From Owenia fusiformis (taxonomy: Eukaryota; Annelida; Polychaeta; Sabellida; Oweniidae): a DNA stretch of 60,000 nt. This document shows positions 12,139 through 25,404 of the stretch, one piece after another. The notes beneath the pieces were generated by a model that searched no databases, was not told the DNA's origin, and worked only from the letters and a program-made list of their open reading frames with translations. The stretch is taken from assembly GCA_903813345.2 (NCBI GenBank), contig CAIIXF020000001.1:35621366-35681365 (forward strand), read 5' to 3'. The position numbers and the translations under genes are program-made. Each line of letters starts with the position of its first letter. Position 1 is the first letter of the stretch.

Positions 12139-13430
12139 CTGAAAATACAGAATATTTCAAATTATACAAAACATCTTAAATTATAATATTACACACTGTT
12201 GCTCCAAAACCTATCGGTTTGAAATCTACTTAACCAAATTCCATTTGACTCAATGTAGTCAAAATTTTATACCTCAGAATTGCGATAGTCTGGAAGTTCC
12301 TAGCTAATGATGTAAATATTATACAAATATTGAATATTGAATATTGTAGAGTTGAATATCTGTATATATTCTGAAGGTGTATTCATCGCAGCCCGAAGGG
12401 TTATATGTTATATGTTATACAGTATTGAACCTTTTCTTGGGAGGGCTTCCTGATACAACTTCACCATCTGTCATATCGGATGAAAATACTTTTTACTAAA
12501 TTCCCAGGAATTAAGTGATGTGACGTCACATTATAATTGAATATACACGTATAGTGGTATTCACTAAATATGATGTCACTGTTGGTGAATACACTCTTCA
12601 CACGTTTTCTAAGCAGGGAGACATGGAATACCTCAATATATTTTTAGTCACATGGTATCTAATTGACCAATGAGAGAACGGCATGGAAATAATAATGATA
12701 TATATTGAAGGCATGATATACTTGGATTAGAGTTCACAGAGTTATATAATCACAGCTTAACATGATTTCTATTTTGACCAATGGTGTGCCCCTTAATAAA
12801 TAATGTACATTTATTTTCATACATGTAGATATATTGATGACGTTATTCATTTACCTCAACTTGAGTTTTATAATTAATTAAACTTTCAATCATCCCCTGA
12901 TTTGGTATTAAGCAAAACTTACAATAACAATTTACTGTGAATGCAGCCTAACAACTTAATACAAAAATTGCATAATTTAATTAATGCATCATTATCAAAA
13001 GTAATATATAATTTTTCATATTATATAAGAATAAACAATGTCTACAAAGAGACAAACACCTTTTTCTTATACAATAAAGACTAGTAGGTAAATGGAGTGA
13101 ATTATCTCTCATTTAAAGAGTTAAGATGAACTTGAGCTCTTGCAAAGGTTATAATTGGGGCGTAAGTACTTAATTAATAATTCAAACATGACCATGCTCT
13201 ATTCGAATTTCTCAACCAATCAGAATGCAGCATAGCCAATATAGAACGTTCTCTAATTCTCCATAGATGCACGACCATGCTCTATTCAATCTGCAATTTG
13301 CATTGTTTTGAGTGACGTCACATCTCAGCTGCACATCTGGGGCTCTGTCCGGGGATTGCATGCGTATTCAACTATTCTTCCTTCATGCCCGTTCCACAGA
13401 CACGGCTTTTACTATTTTTATGTTTGAATC
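12139..13430. other. Intron sequence upstream of the PAQR coding exon
   Basis: No exon is recognised. The stretch contains a palindromic cAMP-response-element-like TGACGTCA near 12520 and two copies of the phrase ACCATGCTCTATTC (near 13190 and 13270). Confidence 0.3.
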
Positions 13431-13589
13431 GGAATAAATAATGATAGGCCATTCAATATGGTGAAATTCAGCGCTCGTTGGACAGAATGTTAGTACAAAT
13501 GCACTCACCTTCGGTTCGTGCTTTGTACAACATTCTGTCCAACTCGTGCTGAATTTCACCATATTGAATGGCCTATCATTATTTATTCC
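13431..13589. repeat. 159-nt near-perfect palindrome
   Basis: Arms 13431-13504 and 13518-13589 are inverted copies. The outer ~42 bp are identical and only about five differences occur overall, around a ~13-nt loop. Transcribed from either strand, it would fold into one long hairpin. Confidence 0.85.
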
Positions 13590-13865
13590 TTAATTATTGA
13601 ACACAGATGCTATTACAAATAGTTTTAAACTAGTACCCCACACAAAAGGCTGTCCCACCACATTTATACCATCCAGCTGTTCTTAACTAAATGTAAATTA
13701 TGAAGTATCATTTACATCATCTAATGATATGAACATGTAAAAATTACTGTTCAACACTAAGGGAAGCATTATGAATGAAAATAAAAAATATAATATATCA
13801 TCATCATCTTCTTCTATCAATAAAACACAGTGGTCTGTTTGTCTGTCCAGACATCTCCTCCTAAA

Positions 13866-14705
13866 CCGTTTGACCTTGGGCCCTCATACTTGGTCATCAT
13901 ACTAAGTGGGTTCTACGAACGTAAGAGATCAAGGTCATTCCAAGGCAAAAGGTCAATATCTAGCTATTTGGCTTTTTGGTCTGTGCTGTGACCCCTACTG
14001 ACCCATGATTAGGTGACCTGAGGCCAAGGTCATTAAAGGTCATTCCAAGGTCAACGGTCAATATATTAGTATTTAGCGTTTTAATGCATTTGGGGGCTGT
14101 TGTGACCCTTGGCAACCCATGATTAGGTCATTCCTAGGTCAAAGGTCAATATTTAGGTATTTGGTGATTCGAAGTCATTGATGCTGCTTGGTGATAATTG
14201 ATAAGTTGGCTTGAGGTCAAAGTCAATGTTTATGGGTCAAGGTCATCTCAAGGTCAAAGGTCAATATCTAAATATTTGGTGTTTTATGGACCTTGGGGGC
14301 TGCTGTGACTTTTGGGGACCCACCATTAGGTGATCTGAAGTCAAGGCCATTCCAAGATCGATGGTCAATATTTAGATATTTGGCATTTTAAGACGCTGGG
14401 GGCTGCTGTTACCCTTAGCAACCCACGATTAGGTGACCTGAGGTCAAGGTCAATGTTATATTGGTCAAGGTCATCTCAAGGTTAAAGGTAAAAACTAAGT
14501 ATCTGGTGAGGTCAAAGTCAATGTTAATGGGCCAAGGTAATCTCAAAGTCAAAGGTGAATATCTAGGTATTTGGCATTTCAAGGCCTTTGGATAAGTTCA
14601 CCTCAATTTATGAATTAGTCAAGTTCAAACAATCAATATACAGGTATTAGCATTTTATGGAGGCTGCTGCCATGTGAGGGCTGCTGTGACCATTGGTGAC
14701 CCACT
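13866..14705. repeat. Degenerate ~120-bp tandem array rich in AGGTCA
   Basis: Diverged units share GGTCAATATTTAGGTATTTGG, GGGGGCTGCTGTGAC and CCATGATTAGGTGACC-type phrases. Two exact AGGTCA-A-AGGTCA direct repeats occur at 14136-14148 and 14251-14263. Confidence 0.7.
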
Positions 14706-17700
14706 CGGAAGGGTTAGATTGCTAGTTATTCTAACACAAGGAAAACATGCAAAATTCCTCTAATAACAATCTGAGATAAATCATCATAAATCTTGATCAT
14801 GCCTACTGCTAATGAAACGTCTGATAACATCTGATCACATATTATATTATATAAAAAAGACTATCTGTGTGAAAACTGATCACATATATGTATATCATTT
14901 GAATTAAATGGTAAAACAGTTCAATTTAAATTGAAATCTATGATGCTTTGGAGTGTTCGGAAGTACTCAGATTTTTGATAGACTGATTTAAAGATGAAGA
15001 AAAAAAGCAGAAAGACTTTTTTCCCTCAAGAAGGATTTACTCATTTTCATTATATAGCTCCTCTTTAGTACTTTCAATTTAAATATATATTCCTTCATCA
15101 AGGTAAGATGGAAATGACATACAATGCACATCTCATGGGTATCAATATCATGTAATAGATTATTTCTAGTAAGAGACAAAATCCCACAAAACATCATAAT
15201 TTTGATCTTTGTGAAGCCAGAAAAAACTGTGAGGGTGCCTTTCTATATCTATAATAACTATGAGCTTACAAACTCCCTAATGTATTGTAGATTTCAAATG
15301 TGTCACAAAAAATTGATATTAAGCAAGATATGTTTAATTTAAATTAAAAAAAAAACTGTTGACATGTAGCCATGTACTACCCGAGTCCTTTATTACCTTA
15401 TTACCCTATCCATTATTAGTGGAAATAATAATGATAATTTATAAGTCTAGACATATTAGTTTCCAATGACACAAGTACCAGATTGATCCTCCTTTACATT
15501 ATACAGTAAAACCTGTGTATATTGAACATTTTTTTGTTAAGGAAAAACATTCAGTGTTGGTGGGTGTTCACTACAGAGATGGTTATTTGTACAGAAGTCA
15601 GTAGGGTATGTGTGGAGGAAGGGTGTCTACTAGAGACAGGTGTTCACAAAAGAGAGGTGCTCACTAAGACAGTGTTTACTGTATCATTCAATTAATAAAT
15701 CCCAGGTTTATTATCAAGTCTAGTTATCCAATTCAGGTCAAATGTAGCCATGCATACAATCTCTCATCCAAATTATATGTGGAGGGGGTTGTAAAACAAA
15801 TTATGTCTACTGCCATTTGGTAAGAAACAGGATGAATGAAATATGTGTGGCGAGTTGGAGGGTCGGGGGGGGGGGTTGGGATCCAGATAGGGCCTATAGA
15901 TAAATTCACAACATCATAAGTCCATTATTAAGTCCCTGTTATTTGTCAGATTTACACTCAATATCAAAGTGACACTATAAAAATAAGGCTAAAAGGTTGA
16001 AAACATTTACTCATTGTTTATGAGTTCCATGAAAGAAATGGTTAAGGTTGTTTCTTGAGACCATTATAATAAATCTTCAGATGCTCTTGGAATCTCTATT
16101 TTACTTCACAATCTGAACAGCAAAATTCTCACTCAGTTCTCTTACATACATATCACCTGAAGTTTAATAGAATAGAAAGAAGGAGAAAAGCCCTCATTCC
16201 TAATAAAGAATTGTAGGCATCTCTGCATTGACATAATACAATAAACCTGAGAGGATGAACATTTACAGGCATCTGTCTTCTGGTAAATATACAGACAAGT
16301 ACAAGTACTGAATTGACAAGATGAATTGTAGATGGTCAGTACACATGTACTAAGAACATTATAATGACTATAGTTGCACAAGCAATGCTATATTGGGGTG
16401 TTGGAAATGTTCTGCATTTGTAATTTACTGTATATTACTAATACTTAACACATGCTATGAAACCAGAACTAGAAAACAGCAACTCTTCGGAGTAGCAAAT
16501 CCCACCATACAAAACATGTTTTGATATGTAGTTCCCATCTTGAAAATTTCTTCGAAAACATAGCTCCTTTTTTGTGACAAGGTTTTTGAGTCATCCAAAA
16601 GATAACAAGCTTTTCCGACAAATGGCAGCCATTTTAAAATTCAGCTGCCATCTTGAAAATTCCTTCTTGAGCAGAGCTCCTGTGTCCCCTTAGGCATCTG
16701 CATATGAAATGTGAATCGAATCCGTCGACTGGTATTTGAGTTATAAGAGATTGCGTTTTTTACGAAAAATGGCAGCCATTTTGAAATTTAGCAACCATCT
16801 CGAAAATCTTTTCTTATTTTAAATTGAGTGGCCATATTGAAATTTCCATCTCCAGCAAGAGGGGAAAACCCCAAGGGTTCAGAAATTACATATTTTTATA
16901 TTATTTATTTCATATATACATAATACAGCATTTTATACATATTTTTTTGTTTTAGAATAGAGGGGTTAGAGGTTGTCATCTTTGTTGGTTATATTTTCAA
17001 AAAAAGATATAAAAACATATTCTTATGTTTTTTTTATTTACAAAGTTTACTTTTTTATTAAATAAGTATCATTTATTATTATTGTGGTTGTTACTTCATA
17101 TGTAGTAGTATGCATCTATGGGATAACATCATTTATACATCCCCCATTCATTTTGGATTCATTCATTACACATTCTGTTCATATTTTTCAATAAGTTAAT
17201 GAAATCACATATGCCTATAATGTAAATGTATGCCATCATCACTGATTGGTCACATTGAGAGACAAAATAAATGATGTCATTTATTGGCGGTTTCAAAATT
17301 TGGCCTGTTTACCAAAATCATAGCTTGTTATTTCACATCAAGATAAAGAAATAATGAAAGGAATAATGCTAACATCAATTAAAACAGCACAATGATGTGT
17401 GGTATTCGGAAACTAGCTGGTAAAAATTGAAACAAATGAAGGTGATAAGCAAGAGACGTAATTATGTCGGTCATCTCCTAAGATCTGGGATTTCCCTCCT
17501 CTTTTTTTCGAGCATAGGTCCTACACCCATAAGGCATAAGCCTATAAAATTTGAAGCAAATCCGTCCATCAGTATTTGAGTTATGGCCTGGACACATGAA
17601 CGGAATTAAATGGTATGGTTTGCAATTGTAATGTATGGTTTAATAATAAACAAATACTGGATGATCAGGAGCTGGATATGGCAGAATACCTATTCGAGAA

Positions 17701-17751
17701 AAAATATTGGGCGAGGCGGCAGTGATAGGTATTCTGGTATCCAGTATTTGT
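14706..17751. other. Gene-free intron sequence with scattered repeats
   Basis: No exon is recognised. It contains a MITE at 15504-15681, a G-run near 15866-15880, and degenerate ~200-bp units with GGCAGCCATTTT and TATTTGAGTTAT at 16540-16860 (relatives at 17565 and 53525). A copy of the GAGACGTAATTATGTC repeat, also at ~108-122, lies near 17455. Confidence 0.35.
15504..15681. mobile_element. MITE, CAGTAAAACC family
   Basis: The ends CAGTAAAACC and GTTTACTG are flanked by TA on both sides, consistent with a TA target duplication. The interior phrase GTGTTCACTACAGAGA is shared with the copy at 36470. Confidence 0.55.
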
Positions 17752-18248
17752 TTTATTATGCACCTCCCAATCAAAGTTAAGTGGAGTACTTACTGGAGTA
17801 CAGGCTTAAACTGTCGTGTAGTTGACATTATTTTGACATTTATTTATTCTTTCTTTCAAAACTCAGACGACTTCCGGCCAGTTTATTCGCTACACTGGAC
17901 AAAAATATTTGCCCCGGGAATTTAAATTTTATTTATTCGAGACGTTCTTGCAGAATTATATGTAACTTTTGAATGATAAGGGTAATTGTGATTGATTAAG
18001 TGCATTTTTTTCTTCTATTTTCCGCCAGTTTAAGATGTAAGCTTTAAGTAGTTCTCCAGTTATTAAGAAATAAAACTCTGAAGTGGGAATGTTGCAAAAA
18101 CATTGAAAAAAATATCCGACCCTTTTTCTCGAAAGGGTCAGATATTAAAAAAATATCCGGCTGTTTTCAGAAAAGAGCAGAGTATTGCCAAATTACAAGC
18201 AACTAAGAACCAATCAGATTTGAGTATTTTAATGAGGTGCATAATAAC
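17752..18248. mobile_element. MITE with TTATTATGCACCTC ends
   Basis: TTATTATGCACCTC at 17752 is mirrored by GAGGTGCATAATAA ending at 18248, each next to a CCAATC block, about 500 bp apart. An ORF that begins just before the left end is not a gene. Confidence 0.55.
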
Positions 18249-19251
18249 AAAAATTATCATATACTAGTTTATATCCAGCCTCTGTGTACATCATATTTAT
18301 ACCCGTCTCCTGAAATTCTAACAAACAACACCTTTACCTTACCTAATGGAAAATGTGTTTTTATCATATAATGTGTGATAATAACAATCACACATGATCA
18401 CTTATCAGAATTGACGTATTTAGCAGCAATGAAAAAGAACATAACTGTAAAAGCATGCTCAATTCATTCTATGACTAGACATATTGATCAGTGTAGACCC
18501 GTAATCTAATAGTGATGAGTTGGTTAGTTAATACAATTTGCTGGCTTTTTGGAAGAATCTAGAGTGACTTTCTAATACAGAATAGAACTGAAGGTATCGA
18601 TTTAAGCATTCCATGAGTGATTCTGTGATTAATATGTGATGAAAGGGTAATGGTGTGATATTACAGTGGGTGAAGCAAGCATGCAGCAGCAATGTATTAG
18701 ATTGGCCATATCAAGTTTAAGATATGTTCAAATCTCTGTCTGTTAAAGGGACCAATCCAAAAGTTCAATGTAGGAGAGCTAACTAAATTTTGATAGTTAA
18801 CTCCCAGACATCCCCCTCTCCCTGTTAACTAAATATGAGAAATGTTGATCCTCGCGTGGTTATTAGAACCGCACCACCGATTGAATGTGGTTTTAACGAT
18901 ATTTCATTAATTTTGTGCGATTATTTTTTATTGATTTCCAAATTTCATTTGCTTGTGAGACGATTTTACCTTTCTTACCCACTTCAAGTGAGTCACTCCA
19001 TAAAGTTTTCACTAGTCTTTCATAATCTGCTGTAAATTGGCTTCAATATGCCTCTTTAATCAAGTTTCATGTGAAGTTTTATGAAAAAAATTCATGGAGA
19101 ATGGGGAATCCAAACTGGATGAAATGACCATGGTGGAGATTCCCGGGAATTCAATAATCAATGTCGGCAGAACTTAACTACATGTATTCGGAACAATAAG
19201 ACCCTCCCCCCTAACTATCAAAATTTAACATTGATCTTTTGCATTGCATTT

Positions 19252-19480
19252 GCATCTCTGTCTGTTGTGTTCAAATTTCTGTCTGCTTTGTTCAAAAATC
19301 TGTCTACTATGTTCAAATCTCTGTCTGCTATGTTCAAATTTCTGTAGATGCTATGGTCAAATCTCCTGTCTGTTATATTCATTCAAATCTCTGTCTGTTG
19401 TGTTCAATGCTGTCTGTTGTGTTCAAATTGCTGTCTGTTATATTCAAATCCCTGTCTGTTATGTTCAAATATTTGCCTGT
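19252..19480. repeat. ~21-bp minisatellite (TCTGTCTGTTGTGTTCAAAT)
   Basis: About ten variable copies are present. Because 21 is a multiple of three, the array gives long spurious Cys/Val-rich frames. The inverted form of the same unit appears at 21170-21240, and a single copy lies at 18725. Confidence 0.8.
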
Positions 19481-20303
19481 TGGGTTTATTTCAAAACTTT
19501 ACATTTATTTCTTCCATTCAGAGTTAGCAATTTTACATATTGGCCTCAACATAGAAGATTCTCAATTACCTTGAATGTTTTGCTTACAGTTTACAAGGTA
19601 AGTTATCAGAATGACTTGAAAGAAACTTGTGCCAGATGTTGCAAATATTTGGTGAAACAGAGAACTGGTAATGCCTGTCGAAACATAAATTCCAATTATC
19701 TAATGTTTCAGTCTGCTTAGAGATTCATTCACCGGAAACAACAGTCTTTCCTGTAGGCTTTCAACCATAATGCAGCAACAGGGCTGTAATGGATTAAATT
19801 CAGTGATTTCTTTGAATTTGCCGATTACAGTTGCTCTATGATGCACTTGTAGATCTCATTTTTTGACTTAAATTAGAATAAGTCATTTTTGAAAATAGGC
19901 CTAATTTTTCAAGGGGCCTAAAAATAGTACATGTACTTTCTCTCTCCATATTTTCTCTGGAGTAAGGCTCTAGTTTTGAGTGTGAGTGTTTTGTATGTTC
20001 TCACAAATTGCTCTTTTTTCATACAAACAGTTTTGATTTCTCAACAAAAAATAACTTATATCCCCATGAAGGGAAATGACTACATTATATCATTAGACTA
20101 ATGACAAACACTATATTAGCAGGCTGTGGATTATTAACCTATGTAAAATGAGATAATAACTAGGGCCTGGACGGTTTCATAATTTTTCGGTTCACAGTTT
20201 TTATCTTTTCAGTTCGGGCTAAAATAACACCAAAATTGAGCTTAATACTATTTAGAAGCATCAATAATGCTGAGTTCTTCTCTCGGTTCCAGCCTACCGA
20301 CCA

Positions 20304-20413
20304 AGCCCTAAGAAATGCAGTTTCAATTTACCATCAGAGCCCTATGAAATGCAGTTTCAATTTACCATCAGAGCCCCAAGAAATGCAGTTTCAATTTACC
20401 ATCACAGCCCTAA
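20304..20413. repeat. 41-bp tandem repeat, three copies
   Basis: GAAATGCAGTTTCAATTTAC recurs three times at a 41-bp period with few differences. Confidence 0.8.
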
Positions 20414-21169
20414 GAATAACATTGGTATCATTTGCATGTTTTCTATCATTGGCAAATGTTATATTTCATGTGTAGGCCTTAAAATAATCCATGTATACTA
20501 GCCAATAAACAAAGCCCAACAAACACTATAAAGGGGAAAAGTCCCACTTGCCCAACTAGGTCCTACTGTGCCCCATTGAATGATATTGGGCCAACTGTAT
20601 TTGAAGTATCATAGGGTGTCAAACTAGATAACAGCAATGCCAAAATGAAGCAAATCCCATCAACAGCAAAGGCTGCCACTTTGTGGAAATGGGCCTCTAT
20701 TAGCCAAATTGGCACTGATCAGTGTAATTTTTTGGAAGGGGACAGGGTGTGTACTAGCTCTTTACTCTTCCTCTGGCTATGAGGCTTTAACAGTAGAATA
20801 AAAATATTTTGTTAGGGAATTGCTTGAGATGAACAACAATGCAGCTTATTTATTTGTTTCCTCTGATATTAATTTCAAAAGCTTTTTATGCCAATCATTG
20901 ACCTGTCGACTACTTCTTCATATCAATCAATGACAGATTTATGATACAATATAGAGGAAGCTAGTTGCTTTTCCTCGTTATATGTCTGGGCTCCAGGATG
21001 AGATCATACCAGGTCACAGACTTTATGTCATGTTGTCTGGAGTCCTTTATCAATCAGTAAGTGCTAGTATAAGTATACATGTCAATTTGTTCTGATTCAC
21101 ATAACTACACAGGCTCTCGGTTCGGAACGTAGAACAAAAATACTCTTATATAATTCAGTACTGTATTCC

Positions 21170-21240
21170 AGATATGAACAAAAAGACAGAGATATGAACA
21201 CAGAAGACATAGATTTGAACACAACAGACAGAGATGAGAA
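21170..21240. repeat. Inverted copies of the 21-bp minisatellite
   Basis: Three units of the AACACAACAGACAGAGAT type are the reverse complement of the array at 19252. Confidence 0.65.
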
Positions 21241-21874
21241 AAGAAGATTCTTGTTTTTTTAGTTGATTTTTGTGTTCTGTAGTATACAAACTGAATGTGT
21301 TTTGACTATAATAGGTCTTTTAACAATAATGTGTGAAAATCATATATGAGCCTGGCCTAAATTCAAATCCGACTTCTTGGTCTATATATGCAAGGAAAAA
21401 ATGTTAAGACATAAGCCATGGCTCATTTGAAAGGTCTCTTTGTGTTTTTTAAGATAAACAAAAAGTCAGAATATTGAAAAAATCTGTGATAAGACCCTTT
21501 TACCTGTGGCCTGGCTCATATTTAGTATCAGTTTTATTATATCAAATTCACTCTCAGAAAGTCTGCTGTCAATGAACTACGTACAATAGATGGCAGAACA
21601 TGTAATAATTAGAGGTTATGTCACTATCGTGGCATATATGCTAGTGGTGTCAATTAACTGCTTGAGCATTAACCGGTTAACCGGGTGTTTTTACCGGTTA
21701 AAGTTGGTTAACCGGCGGGAAATTTGAACTGATAATTTCAAATGAAATCTTCGATCTCGAAAGTTTAAAAAATTGAAAAAATGATATATCGGCGTTTATT
21801 TTTTACGTTCGTCAAGCTTTTCTCTATTCTATTCATAGACTACCTGTACCTAAATTACTTACCAGACTAGTTTA

Positions 21875-22363
21875 CACCCCAGTCACATTTGTCGCACGGC
21901 GGCCGCAAGGTGACCGCAGATCAGTTAAATCGGTGAATTTCTGCGGCGAGCGTAGAAAAACTACGCTCGCCTTGCGGCCTCCGTACGGCGTATGCAGATT
22001 TTTACAGGCCGCAGGGAAGGCGTAGAAATTATAACTCGGAGTTATAATTTTTGTTCATTTCTGAGGTCGCTGTAGAAATCAACTGGCTCAACAAGATTAA
22101 ATCATTATTTATCAATGTTTTACGATTACTTTTCATTTGATACTACATCCTAGCACTATGAATAACATTTATAAGTTGTCCCGATGTAAATAAAATGAAA
22201 AAAGTATTATTTAACAACAGAAATTTAAAATTCACCGTGCGGCTGCCGTAGGAAATGTGACTGCAAAAGTATGAGAGCGCAGAAATTCCACAGCGAGCGT
22301 AGAAATGTTACTGGCCGCAGAAATGATAGACCGCAAGGTCGCCGTAGGAAATGTGACTGGGGT
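21875..22363. mobile_element. DNA transposon nested in the hAT element
   Basis: The ends ACCCCAGTCACATTT and AAATGTGACTGGGGT are perfect inverted repeats. The GC-rich interior has CGCAAGGT, GCCGTAGG and GAGCGTAGAAA repeats in both orientations. Confidence 0.75.
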
Positions 22364-22599
22364 GTTACCTTTGGAATCTCCACGAACGCACCATAACAAC
22401 GAGAATTGCAGCTGATTAGTGTTTATTTTAATTTTAATTTTCTCACTACCAAAGCGAGACTTTGACCTTTGACATTTTGGCGACGTTGATAGACAACAAT
22501 AATAACAAAACTAACGAATTAAAAAATGCGAAAAATGTATACATGTTTGTAAGGAATTATCTGGCCTATGAGTTGATTACACATGGCTGACAGTTGAAA

Positions 22600-22890
22600 A
22601 ACAAACAGATTAACATGCAAAGTAAGTGCGGGAAAGCAATGTGGCAGGGATTAAAGTTGCTGATTGGATGTTTGTGAGGACTTATCGGACCTATCACATG
22701 TATGAGTAGCTAACATGAAACTGACGCTTGGAAAACAAACAGATTAACATGCAAAGTAAGCGCGGAAAAGCAATGTGGCAGGGATTAAAGTTGCTGATTG
22801 GATATTTGTAAAGAGTTATCAGACTTATGACATGTATGAGTAGCTTACGTGAAACTGACACTTTAAAACCAAACAGATTAGCATGCAATA
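22600..22890. repeat. ~132-bp tandem duplication, two full copies and part of a third
   Basis: ACAAACAGATTAACATGCAA recurs at about 22602 and 22735, with a weaker match near 22870. The units share GCAATGTGGCAGGGATTAAA. Confidence 0.8.
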
Positions 22891-23079
22891 TTCGGTCAAC
22901 TAACCACCCATAAAAACACAGACCGGTCAAGGCATTATCGGCGGTTAACCGGTTAACGGGTTAATACTTGACACCTCTAATATATGCCCGAGGTCTCAGT
23001 GATATATGGCCCGACCTTGGGAGGGACATTGATCTCTGAGAACCGAGGGCATATGTGCCACGATAGTGACATAAACGAT

Positions 23080-23331
23080 TTATAACATACCTATGATGAT
23101 GTAGACTGGTCAGAGAGTACCGTTTTCCTATAGAATTGACAAACAAATGGTTTGAAAATGATTGAAATGAGTTTAGAAAAATTGCTCGCGCAGTTTTATC
23201 TTCGATTGATTGGTTATGACGTCAGCGCCTTGACCAATCAGAAAGTTGGTGGGCGCGGGCTTTTCAAAACTTATATTGGCCCGCTGTCTTGTGTACACTT
23301 TGCACTATACATCATCATAGGTATGTTATAA
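23080..23331. mobile_element. MITE with promoter-like interior
   Basis: TTATAACATACCTATGATGA at the left is mirrored exactly at the right end (23308-23331). The interior carries TGACGTCA near 23217, with ATTGG on one side and CCAAT on the other. Confidence 0.75.
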
Positions 23332-24033
23332 TTGGTAGTATTTGGTAGGGACATAATACATGTAGATGATAAGAGTCACTTAATGGGGATTTAGCCCGAC
23401 CTTTTTCAGAAAAATTGAAAATCTTGAATAAGGAGAAAAAATTGAAAAAGCTAAAAAAAACATATATAAAAGTTGTTTTCAAATATACATGAGAGAATCC
23501 AAATATACCATCAAATAGAAAAACTATTGGTCTTTAATGGTTAAAAATGCAAATCTCCTTATTAAAAATGAGACTTCAACAAGATTTCGAATAATATTTA
23601 ACATCCCCTCTTATTAAGAATATAATACAAGTACAACACGATTGTGTAGATATCTTAATTACTAATTCAATGATATTATTTATGTGTTGAACTTAGTGAC
23701 AACACCTTGAATATCTCTTTTACTAAACATAAATTATTATTGGGATTGATAAATCATACTACAAAAATATTGAACTTATCTTAACATTTAATGTTAATAG
23801 TGCCAATAGAACAACTTAATTGCTGATAGTGAAGTACCACACGGTACAAATAGATAACACAAAACATTTAATTACACTTTAGTGATTCAAGCATATCACA
23901 TACTTCACATACACACAAACATGAAGTTCACTTTTTAAAAACATATGCGGATATTCTGCCTGTAATATTACTCATGTAGTCTAATCAAAGAAAGACACTA
24001 ACATGGAAAATTTCACTACCTGCCATTTGTTAC

Positions 24034-25161
24034 CAGTGGCGTAGCCAGGATTTGACAGGAGGGAGTTCGAATATTTTCGGCAAATTTTTTTAGGTGCCAC
24101 CTAACAGTGAATTTGGTGAAATTTACTTAATCTCTGCCTAATTTGCTTAAATTTTGCCAGACTTGCTTAAATTTTGCCAAATTTGCTTAAAATTTGCCAA
24201 ATTTGCTTAAATTTTGCCAAATTTGCTCAAGTTATGCCAAATTTGCTTAATTTTGGTCAATTTTATTAATTTTTGCCAGTTTGCTGGAATTTAGTTTTAC
24301 CTTTGCCAAACAATTGCAAGGGCAAAATCATAAGACATGTGAAATATCCCAATTTTTGACCAATTTCGTTCATTTGGAACATTTACAGGCAAAAATCTAG
24401 AACTTTTTTCAACAAAGGCTCGTTAATATCCCTTTATTTTATGTTTTTACCACTTTCTGATTGGTCAGAAAAAGTAATCTAAAATAAAAAGCTCAAGGAC
24501 ATTATTAGACAAAGACTACCCCAATTTAATTCAAGCATAGGTTGTATAATTCAATTGCCTATTTTCCATTACTTGCACAATATGATCTTCAAATAAATAA
24601 AGGGCAAAAAAATGAGCAAAAAATGTGAGTTCCAATGAAAGAAAACAATTTTGAAAATGATTCCTGACCAAAAATAGAGTTTTTAGCGTTCAGAACTTTG
24701 GTGTATCACGTGCATTGCATCACTGAACTTTCACATGTTCAAACTTCTGATTTATATCATAATTAGGGACAATTTTGGCCTTACATCCATATTAGACAGT
24801 TTATGCTTGGTAAGTATGCTTTATTTGTAAAATTGAATTCGTTTTGATGGTATTAGAACAGTATTTCAGGCCTCAAATGCAAAGTGCAAACCTATTACTG
24901 CCCATCTCAAAATAGATCATTTTTCTGTATTCTAAGTCATTTTACTCAAAATAAAGTTATACATCTCACTTATTTCCATCTTTGCATATACCTTGAATAT
25001 CTAAAGTAATCAAAAAATGATAAATTACTGAAATACTACAAAACATTAACTCAAAATTTGGGGGGATTCCCATAATTGCCAGAAAAGGTGGGTTCGAATT
25101 TTTTAGCCAAGATTTTTTTTTTGGGGGGGGAACCCATGAACCCCCTCTCCCTATGGCCCTG
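24034..25161. mobile_element. hAT-like element (CAGTGGCGTAGCCAGG) with 5-bp duplication
   Basis: It starts CAGTGGCGTAGCCAGG, ends CTATGGCCCTG, and is flanked by GTTAC at 24029-24033 and 25162-25166. The flanks rejoin to CATTTGTTACAGACACC, matching the dispersed repeat at 30388, so the empty site is confirmed. It includes a ~17-bp array (AATTTGCTTAAATTTTGCC) at 24118-24260. No transposase is seen. Confidence 0.75.
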
Positions 25162-25404
25162 GTTACAGACACCAATAATTAAAGACACCATTTGTTACAG
25201 ACATCGTTTGTTTCTACTCATTCTTTGCAATGAACTTGAAAGTCTATTGGGCAATTCATTTCCAAGGGTGGTTGCCATTATGTTGAATTGAAGCAATCAT
25301 GTTTTCAATCATATAGTCAAAGACTGCGGCAACAGGTCATAAAAAGCATTTAAAACAGTCATAACTAAAGTAGACTCAAATACATATTCAGCTTAATATC
25401 TTAC

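Larger units (their letters stand above)
21642..22979. mobile_element. Non-autonomous hAT transposon with 8-bp target duplication
   Basis: The ends TAGTGGTGTCAA and TTGACACCTCTA continue into ACCGGTTAACCGG-type subterminal repeats. The perfect 8-bp duplication ATATATGC flanks it at 21634-21641 and 22980-22987. No transposase is seen. The interior holds another element (21875-22363) and a 132-bp tandem duplication. Confidence 0.88.
21616..23074. mobile_element. MITE split by a later hAT insertion
   Basis: TTATGTCACTATCGTGGCAT at 21616 is mirrored at 23047-23074. Removing the insertion at 21642-22979 and one target duplication leaves a compact palindromic element of about 115 bp. Confidence 0.7.

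Noticed and set aside
19239-19720. Long Cys/Val-rich open frames
   Set aside because: They are the translation of a 21-bp minisatellite in two frames, with no start context or splice support.
22961-23146. 61-codon minus-strand ORF
   Set aside because: It crosses the junction of two transposable elements.
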